DNA of 64,000 nucleotides from Janthinobacterium sp. TND4EL3 (GTDB lineage Bacteria > Pseudomonadota > Gammaproteobacteria > Burkholderiales > Burkholderiaceae_D): the NCBI RefSeq assembly GCF_900156175.1, contig NZ_FTMV01000009.1, forward strand, positions 62,001-126,000, written 5' to 3'. The position numbers and the translations under genes are program-made. The notes beneath the pieces were generated by a model. The model did no database searches and had not been told where the DNA came from. It saw nothing but the letters and a program-made list of their open reading frames with translations. How positions within the stretch are numbered: position 1 is the first letter of the stretch; each line of letters begins with the position of its first letter. Of this stretch, positions 17,649-30,188 are shown piece after piece.

Positions 17649-20600
17649 CCGCCGCCGCCCGGCGTCTCGATGACGAACACGTCACCGGGGCACATATCGG
17701 TCTTGCCGATGTGCGCGAGCTGCTCCACCGTGCCGTCCACGCGCTCGACGTAGTTGCGCCCCAGCGCGCCAGGCGCGCCGCCATCCATGCCGAACGGGGG
17801 AATAATGCGGTTGTTCGATAATATCGCCGCCGTCATGGGTTCCAAAAAGCGCACCCGGCGCACGCCGCCGTTGCCGCCATGCCAGCGCCCCGCCCCGCCG
17901 GAGCCGGCGCGGATGCTGTAGCTGTCGAGCCGCACGGGGTAGCGCCATTCGAGGATTTCCGGGTCCGTCAGGCGCGAATTGGTCATGTTCGTCTGCACCA
18001 CGTCCGTGCCGTCGAAACCGGGACCGGCGCCCGAGCCGCCCGATATCGTCTCGTAGTACTGGTATTGCTCGCTGCCGAACGTGAAATTGTTCATCGTGCC
18101 CTGCGAGGCGGCCATGGCCCCCAGCGCGCCATACAGGGCGTTGGTGATGCAGGTCGAGGTTTCCACATTGCCCGACACGACCGAGGCCGGATACTGCGGA
18201 TTGAGCATGGAGCCGGGCGGGATGATGACGGTCAAGGGCTTCAGACAGCCCGCGTTCAGCGGTATCTCGTCGTCGACCAGGGTGCGGAATACGTACAGCA
18301 CGGCCGCCATGCAGACGGCGGACGGCGCATTGAAATTGTTCGGCAGCTGGGCGGACGTGCCCGTGAAGTCGATGACGGCGCTGCGCTGCGCGACGTCCAC
18401 CGTGATCGCCACCTTGATCTGCGCGCCGTTGTCCAGGTCCAGCGCATAGCTGCCATCCTTCAGGGTGGTGATGACCCTGCGCACGGCTTCCTCGGCGTTG
18501 TCCTGCACGTGGCCCATGTAGGCTTGCACGACAGGCAAACCGAAATGCGCGACCATGTTATGCAGTTCCTCGGCCCCTTTCTGGTTCGCCGCCACCTGGG
18601 CGCGCAGATCGGCCAAATTCTGCTGCGGGTTGCGGGCGGGCCAGCTGGCGCCCGCCAGCAGGGCCAGAGTGTCATCTTCGCGCAGCAAACCGGTGGCGCC
18701 GTCGACCAGCTTGAAATTGTCGATCAACACGCCCTCTTCCTCGATCCGCGTGGAGTCGGGCGGCATGGAGCCCGGTGTCGTGCCGCCGATATCGGCATGG
18801 TGGCCGCGCGAACCGACATAGAACAGGATGGCCTCGCCCTTTTCATCGAAGACGGGGGAGATGACCGTCACGTCGGGCAGATGCGTGCCGCCGTGGTACG
18901 GGTCGTTCAGCATGTACACGTCGCCGGGCCGCATGGCGCCCGCGTTGCGCATCATGACGGTGCGGATGCTCTCGCCCATGGAACCGAGGTGCACGGGCAT
19001 GTGCGGCGCGTTGGCGATCAGCTGGCCCTGCGCGTCGAAGATGGCGCAGCTGAAATCGAGCCGCTCCTTGATGTTGACGGAATGGGCCGTATTCTGCAGG
19101 CGCAGGCCCATTTGTTCTGCAATCGACATGAACAGATTGTTGAAAATCTCCAGCATCACGGGGTCGGCCTGCGTCCCGACGGCGCGCCGTTCGGGCAAGG
19201 CCAGCACCCTGCGCAAGATCAAATGGCCATGCGCCGTCACTTCCGCGCGCCAGCCCGGCTCGATGACGGTGGTGGCATTGGCGTCGCTGACGATGGCCGG
19301 GCCGTCGATGGCGTCGCCGGGACGCAGGCTGTCCGCCCCATACAGGCCGCTGTCGCGCCAGGCGCCGGCGCAGTACATGGCCACCGTTTCCATGGGCGCC
19401 AGCGCGCCTGCGCGGGGCGCATGGGCCGGCGCGGCCGCTGGCGGCGCGTCGGACGCGCCGATGGCTTCCACGGAAATGGCCTCGACGACCAGGGCGCGCG
19501 ACGGCATCAGGAAGGAAAAGCGCTTTTTGTAGGCCGCTTCGAACTGCGCCTGCATGGCGTCCACCGTGTCGAACAGCACGACGAGGGCCGTATCCGTGCC
19601 TTCGTAGCGCAGGTGCACGCGGTGCACGAGCGCGATGCGCTCCCCCGCCACGCCCTGGCGCAGCAAGTCGCCGCGCGCCAGGGCGCCCAGGGCCGCAACA
19701 TCGCCGCCGATATCCGCGCCCAATGCCGCCTCGACGGCCTTTTCCCGCATGGCGCTCTGGTCGGCCAGACCCATGCCGTAGGCCGACATCACGCCCGCCA
19801 GGCTGTGGATGAAGACCGTGCGCATGCCCAGCGCATCGGCCACCAGGCAGGCGTGCTGGCCGCCCGCGCCGCCAAAGCTGGTCAAGGTATAGTCGGTGAC
19901 GTCGTGGCCGCGCTGCACGGAAATCTGCTTGATGGCGTTGGCCATATTGCCCACGGCGATGGCGACATAGCCTTCGGCCACCTGTTCCGGCGTGCTGTCC
20001 ACCGTGCGCGCCAGCGCCTCGAACTGGGCGCGCACGGTGGCCGCGTCCAGCGCTTCGTCGGCATCGGGGCCGAAGACGCGGGGAAAATGCGCGGGCTGCA
20101 GCTTGCCCAGCATGACGTTGCAGTCGGTGACGGCCAGCGGGCCGCCGCGCCGGTAGCTGGCGGGGCCGGGGCTGGCGCCCGCGCTGTCCGGCCCCACCTT
20201 GTAGCGGGCGCCGTCGAAATGCAGGATGGAGCCGCCGCCGGCCGCCACCGTGTGGATGCTCATCATCGGTGCGCGCATGCGCACGCCGGCGATCTGCGTT
20301 TCGAACACGCGTTCGAATTCGCCCGCGTAATGCGACACGTCCGTCGAAGTGCCGCCCATGTCGAAGCCGATGACCTTGTCGAAACCGGCCAGCGCGCTGG
20401 CGCGCACCATGCCGACGATGCCGCCCGCGGGGCCGGACAGGATGCTGTCCTTGCCCTGGAAGGCGCGCGCATCCGTCAAGCCGCCGTTCGACTGCATGAA
20501 TTGCAGGTGCACGCCGGGCAGCTCGGCCGCCAGCTGGTCGACATAGCGGCGCAGGATGGGCGACAGGTAGGCGTCGACCACCGTGGTATCGCCGCGCGCC

Positions 20601-21202
20601 ACCAGCTTCATCATGGGGCTGACCTCGTGCGACACGGAGACCTGCGTAAAGCCGGCGTCGCGCGCCAGCTGCGCCAGCCGCGCCTCATGCGCATGATGGC
20701 GGTAGCCGTGCATCAGCACGATGGCGATGGCGCGCACGCCGCGCGCATGGGCTTGCGCCAGCGCGGCACGGGCGGCCATCTCGTCGAGCGGCGTGACCAC
20801 CTCGCCATGGGCGCCCACTCTTTCATTGATTTCGATCACGTCGCCGTACAGCAGTTCCGGCAAGATGATCTGGCGCGCGAACAACTGCGGGCGGTTCTGG
20901 TAGGCGATGCGCAAGGCGTCGCGAAAGCCGCGCGTGATGGCCAGCACGGTCGGTTCGCCCTTGCGTTCGAGCAGCGCATTGGTGGCTACCGTCGTGCCCA
21001 TCTTGATGGCGCCCACGCGTTCGACGGGCAGCGGCGCGCCCGGCGCAAGGCCCATCAGCTGGCGCATGCCGGCCAGCGCCGCGTCGCGGTACTGGCCCGG
21101 GTTTTCCGACAGCAGCTTGTGCGTGGCCAGGCTGCCGTCAGGACGGCGCGCCACGATGTCCGTAAAGGTCCCGCCCCGGTCGATCCAGAATTGCCAGTCC
21201 AT
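17630..21202 (-). CDS. 5-oxoprolinase / hydantoinase (fused HyuA-HyuB type)
   Basis: A 1190-residue cytosolic enzyme. The HyuA half (residues 1 to about 680) has the phosphate-binding [16 protein letters not shown] and a second ATP motif [11 protein letters not shown]; the HyuB half starts about [12 protein letters not shown] and ends with GGGGYG. Full-length fusion of both halves is typical of ATP-dependent 5-oxoprolinases, which hydrolyse 5-oxo-L-proline to glutamate, a damage-repair and glutathione-turnover reaction; N-methylhydantoinases share the fold, so substrate is not certain. The ATG at 21200-21202 ([11 protein letters not shown]) is preceded by GTGGAG; an ATG eight codons upstream is less likely. 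It is divergent from nnr, another metabolite-repair gene. Confidence 0.9.
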   Translation of the reverse strand: MDWQFWIDRGGTFTDIVARRPDGSLATHKLLSENPGQYRDAALAGMRQLMGLAPGAPLPVERVGAIKMGTTVATNALLERKGEPTVLAITRGFRDALRIAYQNRPQLFARQIILPELLYGDVIEINERVGAHGEVVTPLDEMAARAALAQAHARGVRAIAIVLMHGYRHHAHEARLAQLARDAGFTQVSVSHEVSPMMKLVARGDTTVVDAYLSPILRRYVDQLAAELPGVHLQFMQSNGGLTDARAFQGKDSILSGPAGGIVGMVRASALAGFDKVIGFDMGGTSTDVSHYAGEFERVFETQIAGVRMRAPMMSIHTVAAGGGSILHFDGARYKVGPDSAGASPGPASYRRGGPLAVTDCNVMLGKLQPAHFPRVFGPDADEALDAATVRAQFEALARTVDSTPEQVAEGYVAIAVGNMANAIKQISVQRGHDVTDYTLTSFGGAGGQHACLVADALGMRTVFIHSLAGVMSAYGMGLADQSAMREKAVEAALGADIGGDVAALGALARGDLLRQGVAGERIALVHRVHLRYEGTDTALVVLFDTVDAMQAQFEAAYKKRFSFLMPSRALVVEAISVEAIGASDAPPAAAPAHAPRAGALAPMETVAMYCAGAWRDSGLYGADSLRPGDAIDGPAIVSDANATTVIEPGWRAEVTAHGHLILRRVLALPERRAVGTQADPVMLEIFNNLFMSIAEQMGLRLQNTAHSVNIKERLDFSCAIFDAQGQLIANAPHMPVHLGSMGESIRTVMMRNAGAMRPGDVYMLNDPYHGGTHLPDVTVISPVFDEKGEAILFYVGSRGHHADIGGTTPGSMPPDSTRIEEEGVLIDNFKLVDGATGLLREDDTLALLAGASWPARNPQQNLADLRAQVAANQKGAEELHNMVAHFGLPVVQAYMGHVQDNAEEAVRRVITTLKDGSYALDLDNGAQIKVAITVDVAQRSAVIDFTGTSAQLPNNFNAPSAVCMAAVLYVFRTLVDDEIPLNAGCLKPLTVIIPPGSMLNPQYPASVVSGNVETSTCITNALYGALGAMAASQGTMNNFTFGSEQYQYYETISGGSGAGPGFDGTDVVQTNMTNSRLTDPEILEWRYPVRLDSYSIRAGSGGAGRWHGGNGGVRRVRFLEPMTAAILSNNRIIPPFGMDGGAPGALGRNYVERVDGTVEQLAHIGKTDMCPGDVFVIETPGGGGYGRTE

Positions 21203-21307
21203 GTATTGAGCTCCACTATGTGACATGGCTATTGTAGCCGCCAAACAGGGGCGCGTTTCAGGCGTGCGCGCCTTGCCTTTCGCCCGCTTCGGCCTTATGT
21301 TGAAGAC

Positions 21308-22876
21308 ATGCTGACTAATGGAACACGCGCCATGCCCCTGATCGACTCCGCAACACCGCTGTACGCCATCGCCGAACTGCGCGCCATCGAACAAGCCGCC
21401 ATGCGCGACCTGCCGCAAGGGCTGCTGATGCAGCGCGCGGGCCAGGCCGCCGCCAGTGCCGCCCTGAAGCTGCTGCACGGGCAGGAAGACGGCGAGGACG
21501 CCGGCCACCGGCGCGTGCTGGTGCTGGCCGGCCCCGGCGACAATGGCGGCGATGCGCTCGAAGCGGCCGCCCACCTGGCCGGCAGCGGCATCGAAGTGCT
21601 CGTCTGGCTGGCGCCCGAAGCACCGGCCACGTCGCCCGAACGCGAACAGGCCCTGAGCCGCGCCCGCAACAGCGCCGCGCGCTGCATGGAGGCGGCCACC
21701 AGCACGGCCTCGGCCGCCGTGGGCGCCGCGCCATGGAACCTCGTCATCGACGGCCTGTTCGGCATCGGCGCCTCGCGCCCGCTCGATGGCGAATGCCGCG
21801 ACATGGCGCAGCTGGTCAACAAGCTCGATTGCCCCGTGCTGGCGCTCGACGTGCCCAGCGGCCTGCACGCGGACACGGGCGCCATCGACGGCGTGGCCAT
21901 CCGCGCCACGCATACGCTCACCTTCATCGGCGACAAGCCGGGCCTGCACACGGCAAATGGCCGCGACTATGCGGGCGAAGTGGAAGTGGCCGCGCTGGCC
22001 ATAGCCCCTGCCCTGCTGCCGCCCGCCAAGGCCCAGCTGGGCGGCCTGCACCTGTTTGCCCGCCATTTGCAGCCACGGCGCCAGAACACGCACAAGGGCA
22101 GCTACGGCAGCGTGGCCATCATCGGCGGCGCGCAAGGCATGGCCGGCGCGCCCATCCTGGCGGCCCGCACGGCCCTGCATGCGGGCGCTGGACGGGTGTA
22201 TATCGCCTTTCCCGACGCACCGCCCGCCTTCGACAGCGGCCAGCCGGAACTGATGTGCCGCCACGCCCAGGACGTGGATTTCTCGGGCCTGCACTTTGCC
22301 GCGCTGGTGGCGGGGCCGGGCCTGGGCGACGACGTCGATACGGTGGAGCTGCTGCAGCGCACGTTCGAGAGCGACAGCCCCCTGCTGCTGGACGCGGACG
22401 CGCTGAACCTGATGGCGGCCGAGCCGGAACTGCAGTCGGCGCTGGCCGTGCGCACGGGCGCGGGCGCGACGATCTTGACGCCGCACCCGCTGGAAGCGGC
22501 GCGCCTGCTCGACATGACGGTGGCCGAGGTGCAGGCCGACCGGCCGGGCGCGGCGCGCCAGCTGGCGGCGCAGCTGGGCGTCATCGTGGTACTGAAAGGG
22601 TCGGGCACGGTCATCGCCGCGCCCGATGGCGGCATCGTCATCAACAACACGGGCGGTCCCGCGCTGGCAACGGCCGGCACGGGCGACGTGCTGTCCGGCC
22701 TGTGCGGCAGCCTGCTGGCGCAGGGCTGGCCGGAATGGGAAGCGGCACTCGGCGCCGTGTGGCTGCATGGCGCGGCGGCCGATGAGCTGGTGGCCGCAGG
22801 CAGCGGCCCCATCGGCTTGACGGCGGGGGAACTGATCCCCGCCATCCGAAAATTGATCAATGCCTTGTCGGCATGA
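21308..22876 (+). CDS. nnr: bifunctional NAD(P)H-hydrate epimerase / ADP-dependent dehydratase
   Basis: A 522-residue repair enzyme that restores NAD(P)H from the hydrated forms made by heat or GAPDH side reactions. The N-terminal YjeF_N epimerase domain (residues about 20-220) has [14 protein letters not shown] and the catalytic Asp in VIDGLFGIG; the C-terminal ribokinase-like dehydratase has [13 protein letters not shown] and the signature [18 protein letters not shown]. Two starts are possible: ATG 21308, used here, and ATG 21332 ([12 protein letters not shown]), which has GGAA upstream. It ends eight bases from the convergent ABC ATPase gene. Confidence 0.95.
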   Translation: MLTNGTRAMPLIDSATPLYAIAELRAIEQAAMRDLPQGLLMQRAGQAAASAALKLLHGQEDGEDAGHRRVLVLAGPGDNGGDALEAAAHLAGSGIEVLVWLAPEAPATSPEREQALSRARNSAARCMEAATSTASAAVGAAPWNLVIDGLFGIGASRPLDGECRDMAQLVNKLDCPVLALDVPSGLHADTGAIDGVAIRATHTLTFIGDKPGLHTANGRDYAGEVEVAALAIAPALLPPAKAQLGGLHLFARHLQPRRQNTHKGSYGSVAIIGGAQGMAGAPILAARTALHAGAGRVYIAFPDAPPAFDSGQPELMCRHAQDVDFSGLHFAALVAGPGLGDDVDTVELLQRTFESDSPLLLDADALNLMAAEPELQSALAVRTGAGATILTPHPLEAARLLDMTVAEVQADRPGAARQLAAQLGVIVVLKGSGTVIAAPDGGIVINNTGGPALATAGTGDVLSGLCGSLLAQGWPEWEAALGAVWLHGAAADELVAAGSGPIGLTAGELIPAIRKLINALSA

Positions 22877-22884
22877 TCACTGCG

Positions 22885-23637
22885 CTAGATCAAACGGCCT
22901 GCTGAAATCGTAATGGTGCGGCCGCAGCGGGCCGCGATCGAGCTGTCGTGCGTGACGAGTACCAGGGTCGAACCCCGTTCACGGTTCAGCTCGAACATCA
23001 GCCGGATCACGGCTTCGCCCGTGGCGGCGTCCAGGCTGCCCGTCGGCTCGTCGGCGAACAGCAGCGGCGGCTCCGTGACGAAGGCGCGGGCCAGGGCCAC
23101 GCGCTGCTGCTCGCCACCGGACAGGTATTTCGGATAGTGCTTCAAACGGCTGCCCAGGTTGACCCGGCCCAGCATGGCTTGCGCCTTTTCCTTCGCATCG
23201 GGGTCGCCGCGCAATTCCAGCGGCAGCATGACGTTTTCCAGCGCCGTCAGGTGGGCCAGCAGCTGGAAGGACTGGAAGACGAAACCGAGCCTTTCCTTGC
23301 GGAAACCGGCGCGGCCGTCTTCATCGAGGGCAAAGATATCGGTGCCGTCGAGGATGACCTTGCCTTCGCTGGGCGTGTCCAGTCCCGCCAGCAAGCCCAG
23401 CAAGGTGGACTTGCCGGAACCGGAAGCGCCGACGATGGCCAGCGTCTCGGCCGTTTGCACGGTAAAATCGACTTGATGCAGGATGGTCAGCTCGCCATCG
23501 GCATCGGGCACGCGCTTGGCCAGCTGGACCACTTCGATGGCCGGCCGGGCATTTAGACTGTCGGGTGCGGCAGGCCGCCGGGCCGCTGCTTCTGATGGAA
23601 GAAAACTGGTGGAAGTCGCTTTAGGGAATTCGGGCAT
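22885..23637 (-). CDS. ybbA: ABC transporter ATP-binding protein (YbbA/LolD type)
   Basis: A 250-residue ATPase: Walker [11 protein letters not shown]-loop FVFQSFQLL, signature [14 protein letters not shown], Walker [14 protein letters not shown]-loop VLVTHDSS. This is the MacB/LolD-like group that drives lipoprotein or lysophospholipid handling at the inner membrane. It is divergent from tesA exactly as ybbA is in E. coli, hence the symbol. Unlike E. coli, no permease (ybbP) follows; nnr converges eight bases away, so its membrane partner must be encoded elsewhere. Its ATG shares bases with the tesA ATG. The first 30 residues are an extension without recognised domain. Confidence 0.88.
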   Translation of the reverse strand: MPEFPKATSTSFLPSEAAARRPAAPDSLNARPAIEVVQLAKRVPDADGELTILHQVDFTVQTAETLAIVGASGSGKSTLLGLLAGLDTPSEGKVILDGTDIFALDEDGRAGFRKERLGFVFQSFQLLAHLTALENVMLPLELRGDPDAKEKAQAMLGRVNLGSRLKHYPKYLSGGEQQRVALARAFVTEPPLLFADEPTGSLDAATGEAVIRLMFELNRERGSTLVLVTHDSSIAARCGRTITISAGRLI

Positions 23638-24325
23638 GCTGATCTATCTTAAGAAATTTCGTGAACAAATAAGTATCCAGGACGCCAACCGCTTGCGGCG
23701 GCGCACCCTGTCCTTGCTTCCTGCGGCAGCCCTGCTCCTCGTGTCAGGCATGACGAACGCCTATTCTGCACCAAAAACGCTGCTGGTGCTCGGCGACAGC
23801 CTGTCGGCCGAGTACGGACTGGCGCGCGGTACTGGCTGGGTGGCGCTGCTGGAGCAGCGCTTGCAAGCGCAAAAGAACGACACGCGCATCGTCAACGCCA
23901 GCATCAGCGGCGAGACCACCAGCGGCGGCCGCGCCCGCCTGCCTGCCTTGCTGGCGAAACACCGGCCGGACGTCGTGCTGATCGAACTGGGCGCCAACGA
24001 CGGCTTGCGCGGCTTGCCCGTGGCGGCCGCCGAAGCGAACCTGCGCGCCATGGGCGACGCGGCAAAAAAATCGGGCGCGCAAGTGGTGCTGGTGGGCATG
24101 CGCATGCCGCCCAACTATGGACGCGCCTATGGCGAGCAGTTTTATGGCGTGTACGGCAAGCTGGCCAGGGAATGGAAGGCGCCGCTGGTGCCCTTCATGT
24201 TCGAAGGCATCGCCGACCAGCCGCAGCTGTTCCAGGCCGACCGCATGCACCCGAATGCCAAGGCGCACCCGGCGATCCTGAAAAACATCTGGCCGCAACT
24301 GGCGCCCTTGCTGGGGGCGAAGTAA
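23636..24325 (+). CDS. tesA: arylesterase / lysophospholipase I (SGNH hydrolase)
   Basis: A 229-residue periplasmic esterase/thioesterase. A long n-region with RLRRR and the hydrophobic core TLSLLPAAALLLVSG form a signal peptide ending near NAYSA. SGNH blocks: GDSLSAEYG (Ser), ISGETTSGG (Gly), LGANDGLRG (Asn) and DRMHPNAKAH (Asp-His), as in E. coli TesA. The ATG at 23636-23638 is the only one ahead of the signal peptide; it overlaps the divergent ybbA start, and a TTG at the Leu before RRR could be the true start. A bidirectional terminator follows. Confidence 0.92.
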   Translation: MLIYLKKFREQISIQDANRLRRRTLSLLPAAALLLVSGMTNAYSAPKTLLVLGDSLSAEYGLARGTGWVALLEQRLQAQKNDTRIVNASISGETTSGGRARLPALLAKHRPDVVLIELGANDGLRGLPVAAAEANLRAMGDAAKKSGAQVVLVGMRMPPNYGRAYGEQFYGVYGKLAREWKAPLVPFMFEGIADQPQLFQADRMHPNAKAHPAILKNIWPQLAPLLGAK

Positions 24326-24344
24326 GCCTGCCCATCGCGCAGAC

Positions 24345-24376
24345 AAAAAAATAGCCGCTCAAGAGCGGCTATTTTT
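24345..24376. terminator. bidirectional terminator between tesA and ppiD
   Basis: Stem aaatagccgctc / gagcggctattt around 24346-24375 with A run on the left and T run on the right, so it can stop transcripts from both tesA (plus) and ppiD (minus). Confidence 0.85.
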
Positions 24377-24394
24377 ATGCGTGGAAACTAAATC

Positions 24395-26320
24395 TTACGG
24401 CGCTTCCGGCGCCGGAGCGGCCGGGGCGGTGACCGGCTTGACGATCTTCACCTTGGCCTTGGCTTTCAGGTATTCGACGTAATCGAACATTTCCTGTTGC
24501 GCCAGGATGCCGCTGATCTGGTCCTTTTCCTGCTGGCGGCGCGCCGCATCGACCTGCTCAGGCTGCTGTACCTTGCCGATGCGGTAGATGCCGTAGCCCA
24601 GGGCCGGCAAGTCCACGCCCACGTAGGCTGGCAGCTTGCTCGTGTCCGCTTTCATCACTTGCGCGATGGCGGCGCGGTTGATGCCGTCCAGCTTGCTGCG
24701 CGACACCCATTGCGCTGCGCCGAAACCGCTCGCGTCGCCCGACGCCTTCAGGGCGGCCAGCTTGGTCTCGCCCGCTTTCTTCGCCAGCTTTTCCGCTTCT
24801 TCCATGGTCACGCGCTGACGGATCATCGCTTCGACTTCGGCCAATGGGCGCTTCGAGGCGGGCTTGAACTCCACCACGCGGCCGGAAATGAGCACGTTCG
24901 GTGCGACGGTGACGGCTTCCGTGTTGCGCTTGTCCTTCAGCGAGTCATTCGAGAAGATGGCAGCGAGGAACTTGGCGTTGTTGAACGGCGCCTTGCCCAG
25001 AGCCGGCGACGGCGTGCGCGACAGGTTGGCAACGGTTTCCACTTTCAGTTTCAGCTTGTCGGCCACCGGCTTGAGGCTGTCCGATTGCTCGTACACGGTA
25101 TTGGTGAAGGTTTCCGCCATTTCCGAGTATTTCTTGGCAGCAAATTGCTTGCGCAGGTCGGCCGTGATTTCGCCCCGTACTTCGTCCAGCGTCCGCACGT
25201 GCTGCGGCTTGAGCGAGGTCACGGTCAGGATGTGGTAGCCGAAATCGGAAGCGACGACGTCGCTGATTTCGCCTTGCTTGAGCTTGCTTACAGCGCTCAG
25301 CAGCGGCGCCGGGAGGCCATCCTTGCCGATCACGCCCAGGTCGCCGCCCTGTTCGGCGGAGGCCGGGTCTTCCGACTTGGCCTTGGCCACGGCGGCAAAG
25401 CTGGCAGGCGTTTTGCGCACGTCAGCGAGGATGGCTTCGGCCTTGGCCTTGGCGGCAGCCTTGTCGGCGGCCGATGCGTCTTTCTTGACAGCAACCAGGA
25501 TATGGCTGGCCTGGCGCGCTTCGTCCGTCGTGTAGGCTTTCTGGTTCTTCGCATAGTAGGCGGTCACGTCGGCGTCGGTGACGTCGACTTGCTCGCCGGC
25601 GGCGCTGTCATCGAGCACCACGTATTCGATCTTTGCCTGTTCCGGGATGGCGAAGAACTTGCCGTTCTTCTCATAAAAATCCTTGACCATGGCGTCCGTG
25701 ACCTTGACTTGCGGCACGAACTGAGCGATCGGCAACAGCAGTTCCTGCACTTCACGCTCTTCCGACGTGATGTCCGACAGGCGCTTGGCAACGGTGTTCG
25801 GCGCGAAAGCCGTGCCTTGCACGGCGCCGGCCAGCTGCTGCAGGGCCAGGTCGCTGCGGCGGCGCGCATCGTACATCTGCGGCGTCATGCCCTGGGCGGC
25901 CAGCATGGCCTTGTAGCGTTCCAAGTCGAATTTACCGTCCGGCAAGGTCAAGCCCGGGATTTCCAGTACTTCCTTTTGCAGCACGGCATCGCTGATGACC
26001 AGGTGGCTACGGCCCACTTCGGCAGCCACGGCACGCTCGGCGATCAGGTTGTCGAGGATGCTCTTGCGGGCTTCCGGCGTGTCAAACATTTTCTGGTCGA
26101 ACTGCTCGCCCATCATCTGGCGGTAGCGGTCGATCTGCTGGCGTTGCGCTTCTTCATATTGCTGCTGCGTAACGACCTGGTCGCCGACCTTGGCGATGGT
26201 GTTCGCGCCGTCGCCGAAGCTTTGGTAGCCGCTGATACCGACCAGTGCAAAAGACGGGACGATGACCAGCATCAAGAGAAACTGCATCAAGCGTCGATGG
26301 GTACGAATAAATTCAAACAT
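24395..26320 (-). CDS. ppiD: peptidyl-prolyl cis-trans isomerase D, periplasmic folding factor
   Basis: A 641-residue SurA/PpiD-type chaperone anchored in the inner membrane by one N-terminal segment (about residues 12-31, LMQFLLMLVIVPSFALVGIS), with the bulk in the periplasm, where it helps newly exported proteins leave the translocon. Domains: SurA_N-like helical region, central PpiC rotamase (from ASHILVAVKK to FGYHILTVT, about residues 270-375), and a C-terminal helical part. The frame extends upstream, but the ATG at 26318-26320 (MFEFIRTHRRLM) is the family start. It lies next to the lon-hupB block as in many proteobacteria. Confidence 0.95.
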   Translation of the reverse strand: MFEFIRTHRRLMQFLLMLVIVPSFALVGISGYQSFGDGANTIAKVGDQVVTQQQYEEAQRQQIDRYRQMMGEQFDQKMFDTPEARKSILDNLIAERAVAAEVGRSHLVISDAVLQKEVLEIPGLTLPDGKFDLERYKAMLAAQGMTPQMYDARRRSDLALQQLAGAVQGTAFAPNTVAKRLSDITSEEREVQELLLPIAQFVPQVKVTDAMVKDFYEKNGKFFAIPEQAKIEYVVLDDSAAGEQVDVTDADVTAYYAKNQKAYTTDEARQASHILVAVKKDASAADKAAAKAKAEAILADVRKTPASFAAVAKAKSEDPASAEQGGDLGVIGKDGLPAPLLSAVSKLKQGEISDVVASDFGYHILTVTSLKPQHVRTLDEVRGEITADLRKQFAAKKYSEMAETFTNTVYEQSDSLKPVADKLKLKVETVANLSRTPSPALGKAPFNNAKFLAAIFSNDSLKDKRNTEAVTVAPNVLISGRVVEFKPASKRPLAEVEAMIRQRVTMEEAEKLAKKAGETKLAALKASGDASGFGAAQWVSRSKLDGINRAAIAQVMKADTSKLPAYVGVDLPALGYGIYRIGKVQQPEQVDAARRQQEKDQISGILAQQEMFDYVEYLKAKAKVKIVKPVTAPAAPAPEAP

Positions 26321-26684
26321 GGTCAGCCAATTCGGGATGAGTGGATCACTATAAAAAAAGGCGAACATGCGTTCGCCTTGATTTCTTCGGCGGAATGGAC
26401 GGGACAGATGTCCACTTCCCCTTTAGATTCAACAACTTGGCGCTGGAACTAAAGCAGGATTCTGACGCCCAAGCCATTATCTCCTGATTCTACAATGCCC
26501 ATAGCGCTATAGCAAGAGTAAATCAGGGCGCGCGCCCTGCCCTGGCGCCGCCTGCACGGCAAGGCGCCGGACTCGGGCATTTAACCATGCGCAGCTTAAA
26601 GCGGATTTAAACGCCGGTGTCTTTATTCAAAACGGCATGCGGGAATTTTAAAATGCGGGCGCGTGGAGATAATCGGGCACATAA
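26321..26684. other. intergenic region upstream of ppiD
   Basis: About 365 bases with no convincing gene. It should carry the ppiD promoter. A short inverted repeat of GGCGCC elements (about 26535-26565) is visible, but nothing that I can name. Confidence 0.35.
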
Positions 26685-26722
26685 AAGAAAAACCCGCGCT
26701 GCCTATTCAGCAGCGCGGGTTT
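26685..26722 (-). terminator. rho-independent terminator of the tRNA-Asp transcript
   Basis: A 12-bp stem (26690-26701 with 26711-26722) followed on the minus strand by a T-rich run. It lies just past the 3' end of the second tRNA-Asp in transcript order. Confidence 0.85.
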
Positions 26723-26730
26723 CTATATTC

Positions 26731-26807
26731 TGGCGGAGCGGACGGGACTCGAACCCGCGACCCCCGACGTGACAGGCCGGTATTCTAACCAACTGAACTA
26801 CCACTCC
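26731..26807 (-). tRNA. tRNA-Asp (GTC)
   Basis: 77 bases including encoded CCA. Cloverleaf: acceptor GGAGTGG/CCGCTCC with one G-U pair at position 5, D arm TAGTTCAGTTGGTTAGAAT, anticodon loop CTGTCAC with anticodon GTC, T arm with GGTTCGAGTCC. Second of a tandem pair, 17 bases after the first. Confidence 0.97.
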
Positions 26808-26824
26808 TTGAGAGCGTATTTTTT

Positions 26825-26901
<77 letters not shown>

Positions 26902-27026
26902 GAAAAATACACAGTACAACTCGCATTTGTAGTCAAGGTTGCGATTCGTCGAACTTCAACCTTGAAATCGCGGCATCCGGAGACGCCGCCAAATGTTTCC
27001 GGTGATTGTCACCTCACCGAAGTTCG

Positions 27027-27299
27027 TTAGTTTACAGCATCCTTCAAAGCTTTACCAGCTTTAAATTTTGGAACTTTTGCAGCTTCGATCGTGATCGCTT
27101 CCTTGGTACGCGGATTGCGGCCGGTACGCTCAGCGCGTTCGCTGACCGAGAAGGTGCCGAAACCAACCAGGGTCACGCTGTCGTTGTTTTTCAAAGTTTC
27201 CGTCACGCCGCCGATAACAGCGTCGAGTGCGCGCGCAGCGGCGGCTTTGGAAATGTCAGCTTTTTCAGCAATGTGGTCGATCAATTCAGTCTTGTTCAC
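27027..27299 (-). CDS. hupB: DNA-binding protein HU-beta
   Basis: A 90-residue histone-like protein that bends and compacts DNA as a dimer. It matches E. coli HupB throughout ([39 protein letters not shown] with the DNA-binding arm, [13 protein letters not shown]). Start: a GTG at 27297-27299 gives the standard 90 residues and has GGGGA five bases upstream; an ATG two codons earlier directly abuts that ribosome site, so GTG is preferred. It has its own strong promoter (27393-27422) downstream of the lon terminator. Confidence 0.97.
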   Translation of the reverse strand: MNKTELIDHIAEKADISKAAAARALDAVIGGVTETLKNNDSVTLVGFGTFSVSERAERTGRNPRTKEAITIEAAKVPKFKAGKALKDAVN

Positions 27300-27392
27300 T
27301 AGCATCCCCAATTACAAAGGTATAAAACGTTTACCGTATCGTTGCGGCACTTTTGGCACCACAGCTGTCCGGCGAAAAAAATGTGCAGGCGT

Positions 27393-27422
27393 ATTAAACA
27401 AGCCACACTGTATATGTGTCAA
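27393..27422 (-). promoter_or_regulatory. sigma-70 promoter of hupB
   Basis: On the minus strand a consensus -35 TTGACA (27417-27422) and a -10 TTTAAT (27393-27398) are 18 bases apart, about 95 bases before the hupB start and after the lon terminator. Confidence 0.7.
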
Positions 27423-27454
27423 GCGCTTTGGGGGCGCAATTCACGTTTCAATAT

Positions 27455-27482
27455 AAAACAAGCGCTCTAAAAGCGCTTGTTT
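27455..27482 (-). terminator. rho-independent terminator of lon
   Basis: Stem 27456-27466 with 27472-27482 (aaacaagcgct / agcgcttgttt), five-base loop, T-rich 3' side on the minus strand, 20 bases past the lon stop. Confidence 0.8.
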
Positions 27483-27503
27483 GGGGAAAACAGGGGTAAA
27501 ACG

Positions 27504-29915
<2,412 letters not shown>

Positions 29916-29942
29916 GGCGTACCTTATAGAAAGCGTGTTTAC

Positions 29943-29971
29943 GATGTTGGCGCTCGCTGCCAAAACACAAG
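29943..29971 (-). promoter_or_regulatory. possible heat-shock (sigma-32-like) promoter of lon
   Basis: On the minus strand CTTGTG (29966-29971), 13 bases, then CGCCAACATC (29943-29952) resembles the sigma-32 pattern CTTG...CCCCAT, placed about 30 bases before the lon start. The match is partial. Confidence 0.3.
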
Positions 29972-30062
29972 ACCGGCGAGAATAAATAATTCTGTGAAAC
30001 AAACATAAAGTCTATTTCGCAAAACACACCCGCATGACGGTAATCAATGCAGTCTTCACAGT

Positions 30063-30100
30063 AAAAAAGCCACGCGCAGCTAAGCGCCGCGAGTGGCTTT
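30063..30100 (-). terminator. terminator of clpX
   Basis: Stem with ends aaagccac (30066-30073) and gtggcttt (30093-30100), GC-rich inside, followed on the minus strand by a T run. It lies 89 bases past the clpX stop. Confidence 0.75.
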
Positions 30101-30188
30101 CCGATTGAAGCCTGCACTCATTGATTTAAATTGTACTGCCATGCCTTAAGGAATCAAAACCCTTTTTAAGCATTTGTCTCGGCAGTAA

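Noticed and set aside
17879..21223. 1114-codon plus-strand frame opposite the 5-oxoprolinase gene
   Set aside because: Composition (runs of His, Arg, Ala, Gly) is that of a shadow frame; the minus strand has clear enzyme motifs.
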